Assembly (NCBI GenBank): GCA_022838965.1 | Contig: JALHDK010000020.1 | Coordinates: 14,262-22,173 of the forward strand | Length of the DNA stretch: 7,912 nucleotides | Source: Actinomycetales bacterium | GTDB lineage: Bacteria; Actinomycetota; Actinomycetes; Actinomycetales; Actinomycetaceae | Direction: 5' to 3' | Shown here: piece by piece, positions 5,680-7,912 of the stretch | Numbering within the stretch: the first letter of the stretch is position 1 | How the letters are laid out: each line of letters begins with the position of its first letter | The notes under the pieces: model-generated | What the model saw: the letters and a program-made list of their open reading frames with translations, nothing else | Database searches by the model: none | What the model was told of the DNA's origin: nothing | Program-made: the position numbers and the translations under genes

Positions 5680-5967
5680 ATGGTGAGGAGCACGTGGATC
5701 GTGACGGGCAGCCTCGCCGTCCTCGTCAGTGCCGGGGGCGTCGCAGCCGCGCTGGCGGAGGATCGCCCCGACCGGGAACTGGACGCCGTCGTCGTCCTCG
5801 CGACCCCACCCCCCGCCGATCCGACGCCGGAACCTGCGGACCGGGCGACGGCGCCCACCGCCGCCCCTCCAGCCCCGACGAGCGTCCCGGCGCGGCCGGT
5901 CCCGGTCGAGTCGGCCGCCTCCCCGGCGTCGGGCTCCAGTGCCCCCACCGCGGACTCCGCGGACTGA
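5680..5967 (+). CDS. Small secreted Ala/Pro/Thr-rich protein
   Basis: Unrecognised 95-residue protein. A short basic start (MVRST) leads into a hydrophobic segment (about 6-25), then ALA|ED at 24-28, a plausible signal peptidase site; alternatively the segment stays as an anchor. A short acidic piece (27-36) is followed by a disordered tail (about 41-95) rich in Pro, Ala, Thr and Ser without a strict repeat. There is no C-terminal anchor, cysteine or sorting motif. The ATG at 5680 was preferred over an in-frame ATG at 5638 because GGAGGA sits six bases before it and because the signal peptide begins there. It is divergent from the hydrolase gene and lies 51 bases before nadE. Pro/Ala-rich composition in GC-rich DNA can arise by chance, but the SD and signal peptide together favour a real gene. 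Confidence 0.7.
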   Translation: MVRSTWIVTGSLAVLVSAGGVAAALAEDRPDRELDAVVVLATPPPADPTPEPADRATAPTAAPPAPTSVPARPVPVESAASPASGSSAPTADSAD

Positions 5968-6005
5968 ACTCCCCCGCACCGCCGGCGCGACGGATGCACC
6001 GCGGC

Positions 6006-6011
6006 TAACCT
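6006..6011 (+). promoter_or_regulatory. -10 element for a leaderless nadE transcript
   Basis: TAACCT fits the actinobacterial TANNNT -10. Seven bases separate it from the GTG at 6019, so transcription would start at or next to the start codon. No Shine-Dalgarno sequence is present and no good -35 is seen. Confidence 0.5.
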
Positions 6012-6018
6012 CGACCTC

Positions 6019-6891
6019 GTGACCGACAAGGCCCTGCAGCACCGCATCATCGCGGAACTTGAGGTGGTGACGGACTTCGACGCGGCCCGCGAGGCCGAAC
6101 GACGCATCCGGTTCCTGGCCGAGTACCTCGCGTACAGCCGCACGAGGGGCCTCGTGCTCGGAATCTCCGGTGGCGTGGACTCGACGGTCGGGGGCAGGCT
6201 GTGCCAGCTGGCCTGCGAGCGGGTGCGGGCCGCGGGAGGGGACGCCCGTTTCGTGGCCCTGCGCCTGCCGTACGGAACCCAGGCGGACGAGCACCACGCC
6301 CGGCAGGCACTCGCCTTCATCCAGCCGGACGAGGTGTACACCGTCAACATCCACACCGCGACCGAGGCCCTGTGGGACGCGCTGCTGGGTGCGGGTCTGC
6401 CGCTGACCGGCGTGAACGACGACTTCGTGAAGGGGAATGTCAAGGCCCGCCAGCGCATGATCGCGCACTACGCCGTGGCCGGCGCCCGGAACATGCTGGT
6501 GGCCGGGACCGATCAGGCGGCCGAGGCCGTCGTCGGTTTCTACACCAAGTTCGGCGACGGCGCCGCGGACGTCACCCCCCTGTTCGGTCTGCCGAAGCGG
6601 CGGGTCCGCGACCTCGGGCGGCACCTCGGCGCCCCCGAGGAGCTGGTGGCGAAGGTCCCCACCGCCGATCTCGAGGACGACAAGCCGCTCATCCCCGACG
6701 AGGTGGCGCTCGGGGTTGGCTACGACGCCGTCGACGACTACCTCGAGGGCCACGACATCGCCGCGGCGGACGAGGCGACGATCCTGGGCTGGTACCACCG
6801 CACGGCCCACAAGCGTGCCCTGCCGGTCACGCCCGCCGGGTGGGAGGCACGCCGGCCGAGCGGCGGGATACCCTACCCCCGTACCCCATAG
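6019..6891 (+). CDS. nadE: NH3-dependent NAD+ synthetase
   Basis: Catalyses the last step of NAD+ biosynthesis: deamido-NAD+ plus ATP and ammonia to NAD+, AMP and pyrophosphate, in the cytoplasm (EC 6.3.1.5). The 290 residues match the short, ammonia-using form; there is no N-terminal glutaminase domain. The ATP-pyrophosphatase P-loop is SGGVDST (50-56). Other family blocks are LPYGTQADE (83-91), FIQPDEVYTVNI (100-111), KGNVKARQRM (138-147), GTDQAAEAVVGFYTKFGDG (163-181), PTADLEDDKPLIPDEVALG (214-232) and a C-terminal HKRALPVTP (264-272), closely paralleling E. coli NadE, which is about 275 residues. The start is GTG with no ribosome binding site, but a TAACCT -10 is placed for a leaderless message. 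It lies 51 bases after a small secreted-protein gene and 155 bases before the DoxX-like gene. Confidence 0.97.
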   Translation: MTDKALQHRIIAELEVVTDFDAAREAERRIRFLAEYLAYSRTRGLVLGISGGVDSTVGGRLCQLACERVRAAGGDARFVALRLPYGTQADEHHARQALAFIQPDEVYTVNIHTATEALWDALLGAGLPLTGVNDDFVKGNVKARQRMIAHYAVAGARNMLVAGTDQAAEAVVGFYTKFGDGAADVTPLFGLPKRRVRDLGRHLGAPEELVAKVPTADLEDDKPLIPDEVALGVGYDAVDDYLEGHDIAAADEATILGWYHRTAHKRALPVTPAGWEARRPSGGIPYPRTP

Positions 6892-7046
6892 AGCGCGGCA
6901 GCACCACTGACCTAAGTCCCTATCCTCCCGCGATGTTCCGCGTGCTGCTGGGACCTTCGACCCGCACGTGGGGAACGGGCCGCCCGCAAGATGGTGGGCA
7001 ATGGTCCACCGAACCGAGGGGACCACGACTCACTGACGGAGATTCC

Positions 7047-7631
7047 ATGACAACCACCGCCACCACGTCGCACGCCGTGACCACGCCCCTTGCCACCCAG
7101 GAGGACATCGTCACCCGCCCGGCCGTCCGCAAGGTGCTGGCCGTCGGCCGCATCGTCATCGGCTGGACCTTCCTCTGGGCGTTCCTCGACAAGCTGTTCG
7201 GCCTGAACTTCGCCACCCCGTCGCAGGCGGCCTGGATCAACGGCGGAACGCCGGCACAGGGGTTCATCTCACGGATCGAGGGCCCCTTCGCCAGCTTCTT
7301 CCAGATCTTCAACAACACGTTCGGGGACTGGTTCTTCATGTTCGGCCTGCTGGGCATCGGCGTCGCGATGATCGCCGGCGCCGGACTGCGCATTGCCGCC
7401 GCCGGCGGGACGCTCCTCATGCTGTTCATGTTCATGGCCGAGATCCCCGCTGCCACGACCTTCGTCGACGGCGAGCTCGTCCGGGGTTCCACCAACCCCA
7501 TCGTTGACTCCCACTGGCACGAGGCGCTCCTCCTGATCATCGCGGCCGTCACGCTGGCCGGCGACACCTGGGGCCTCGGAAAGTGGTGGGCGAACAGGCC
7601 CATCGTGCGCAGGAACCCGTGGCTCCGCTGA
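7047..7631 (+). CDS. DoxX/DoxD-like integral membrane protein
   Basis: A 194-residue membrane protein resembling DoxX/DoxD-type proteins (the small thiosulfate:quinone oxidoreductase subunit family and its many uncharacterised relatives). A Thr-rich, polar N-terminus (1-27) is followed by four likely membrane helices at about 28-48, 94-112, 115-133 and 156-174. Typical features are GRIVIGWTFLWAFLDKLFGL (34-53), a long loop with WINGGTPAQGF (63-73), and GDWFFMFGLLGIG (93-105). The C-terminus is basic (RRNPWLR). The biochemical role is not deducible from sequence; redox or thiol-stress links are only suggested by the family. The ATG at 7047 was chosen because it opens the conserved protein and has ACGGAGA about seven bases upstream; the frame is open further upstream only as an antisense-like shadow of nadE. 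A strong hairpin follows, indicating a single-gene transcript. Confidence 0.85.
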   Translation: MTTTATTSHAVTTPLATQEDIVTRPAVRKVLAVGRIVIGWTFLWAFLDKLFGLNFATPSQAAWINGGTPAQGFISRIEGPFASFFQIFNNTFGDWFFMFGLLGIGVAMIAGAGLRIAAAGGTLLMLFMFMAEIPAATTFVDGELVRGSTNPIVDSHWHEALLLIIAAVTLAGDTWGLGKWWANRPIVRRNPWLR

Positions 7632-7641
7632 CCTGACACGC

Positions 7642-7678
7642 CAGGGGCCCGCACTCCAGCCCGGCGTGCGGGCCCCTG
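7642..7678 (+). terminator. Rho-independent-type hairpin after DoxX-like gene
   Basis: A perfect 13-bp inverted repeat, CAGGGGCCCGCAC (7642-7654) and GTGCGGGCCCCTG (7666-7678), with an 11-base loop, starts 11 bases after the stop codon. No T-tract follows. A very stable GC stem just past a gene end is a typical actinobacterial terminator. Confidence 0.85.
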
Positions 7679-7733
7679 CGCCACTCCGGCGGGGCGTCGG
7701 CCGGCCGGTGGCGGGCGGAAGGATGCGAACCCC

Positions 7734-7763
7734 CTGAACCCCGTCCCCCGGTCGAACTAGGAT
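7734..7763 (+). promoter_or_regulatory. Probable promoter of the metallophosphoesterase gene
   Basis: TAGGAT (7758-7763) is a good actinobacterial -10. CTGAAC (7734-7739), spaced 18 bases upstream, is a partial -35. The predicted start near 7770 gives a leader of about 20 bases before the ATG at 7793. Confidence 0.5.
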
Positions 7764-7780
7764 CTGAGTCACAGTTCGAC
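7751..7780. promoter_or_regulatory. Inverted repeat spanning the -10, possible operator
   Basis: GTCGAACT (7751-7758) and AGTTCGAC (7773-7780) are a perfect 8-bp inverted repeat with 14 bases between them, so half-site centres are 22 bp apart, about two helical turns. The left arm touches the TAGGAT -10 and the right arm covers the start of the leader, as expected for a repressor dimer site. Confidence 0.45.
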
Positions 7781-7792
7781 AACCTGGCGGTG

Positions 7793-7912
7793 ATGAACAT
7801 GCGGACGATGGAACGGCTGACGAGCGCCTACCGGAACGCCCGGGTCGAGGAGTTCGACGAGAACTCGAAGTACATCATCCTCAGTGACTGTCACCGGGGC
7901 GACGGATCCATG
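7793..7912 (+). CDS. Calcineurin-like metallophosphoesterase, N-terminal fragment
   Basis: Partial gene, 40 codons to the right edge. The visible KYIILSDCHRGDGSM (26-40) contains the first metallophosphoesterase motif, D32-x-H34, followed by RGD as in a widespread family of bacterial calcineurin-like phosphoesterases; the remaining metal-binding motifs (GDxxD and the later histidines) would lie beyond the window. Residues 1-25 are polar and charged with no signal peptide, so a cytoplasmic enzyme is likely. The substrate is unknown. Start choice is open among GTG 7790, ATG 7793 and ATG 7799, all in frame; GGCGG just before 7790 could serve as a ribosome binding site for the later two. A promoter and an inverted repeat lie immediately upstream. 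Confidence 0.8.
   Translation, partial: MNMRTMERLTSAYRNARVEEFDENSKYIILSDCHRGDGSM

Noticed and set aside
6921..6926. TATCCT as the -10 of the DoxX-like gene
   Set aside because: It fits TANNNT, but no -35 is found and it is 120 bases from the start; left uncalled.
6898..6948. Inverted repeat GCAGCAC/GTGCTGC after nadE as a terminator
   Set aside because: Seven-base arms with a 37-base loop and no T-tract; easily chance in GC-rich DNA.
6993..7010. GGTGG/CCACC inverted repeat upstream of the DoxX-like gene
   Set aside because: Only five base pairs and no aligned promoter elements; not enough to call an operator.
6201..7046. N-terminal extension of the DoxX-like gene overlapping nadE
   Set aside because: The frame is open but encodes Arg/Gly/Pro-rich shadow sequence; the SD and the conserved protein begin at 7047.

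Overview
The window is high-GC DNA (57-73% in the 60-base stretches I counted) with short intergenic gaps and frequent GTG starts. It looks like a chromosomal segment of an actinobacterium; the order Micrococcales is only a guess. Ten protein genes are supported, two of them cut by the window edges. I see no tRNA, rRNA, CRISPR array, insertion sequence or other mobile element, and no gene-free stretch longer than about 160 bases.

Positions 1-5537 hold six genes on the minus strand. In transcription order they are: an isochorismatase-fold cysteine hydrolase (5537-4998); a large membrane-anchored DUF4012 protein (4920-3115); a small secreted Cys-rich protein with an Asp-Arg repeat and a Ser-Lys-Pro tail (3056-2745), closed by a strong hairpin at 2694-2731; a lipoprotein whose C-terminal part reads like a sortase (2617-1781); a membrane-anchored GH20 beta-N-acetylhexosaminidase (1776-220), four bases behind the lipoprotein gene; and the start of a hydrophobic membrane protein running off the left edge (131-1).

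Positions 5680-7912 hold four genes on the plus strand: a small secreted Ala/Pro/Thr-rich protein (5680-5967); ammonia-dependent NAD+ synthetase nadE (6019-6891), apparently leaderless; a DoxX-like membrane protein (7047-7631) followed by a 13-bp terminator hairpin; and the N-terminus of a calcineurin-like metallophosphoesterase (from 7793, off the right edge). The hydrolase gene at 5537 and the small gene at 5680 diverge from a 142-bp region with several inverted repeats.

The right half is mostly housekeeping. The unusual part is 220-4920, where four adjacent genes all encode exported or surface-held proteins (DUF4012, small Cys protein, sortase-like lipoprotein, hexosaminidase). I infer a surface module acting on a GlcNAc/GalNAc-containing glycopolymer or on surface proteins. 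The best-supported oddities are a sortase-like domain carried by a lipid anchor instead of a membrane helix, and a GH20 active site lacking the usual glutamate of its WTE/WSE motif.
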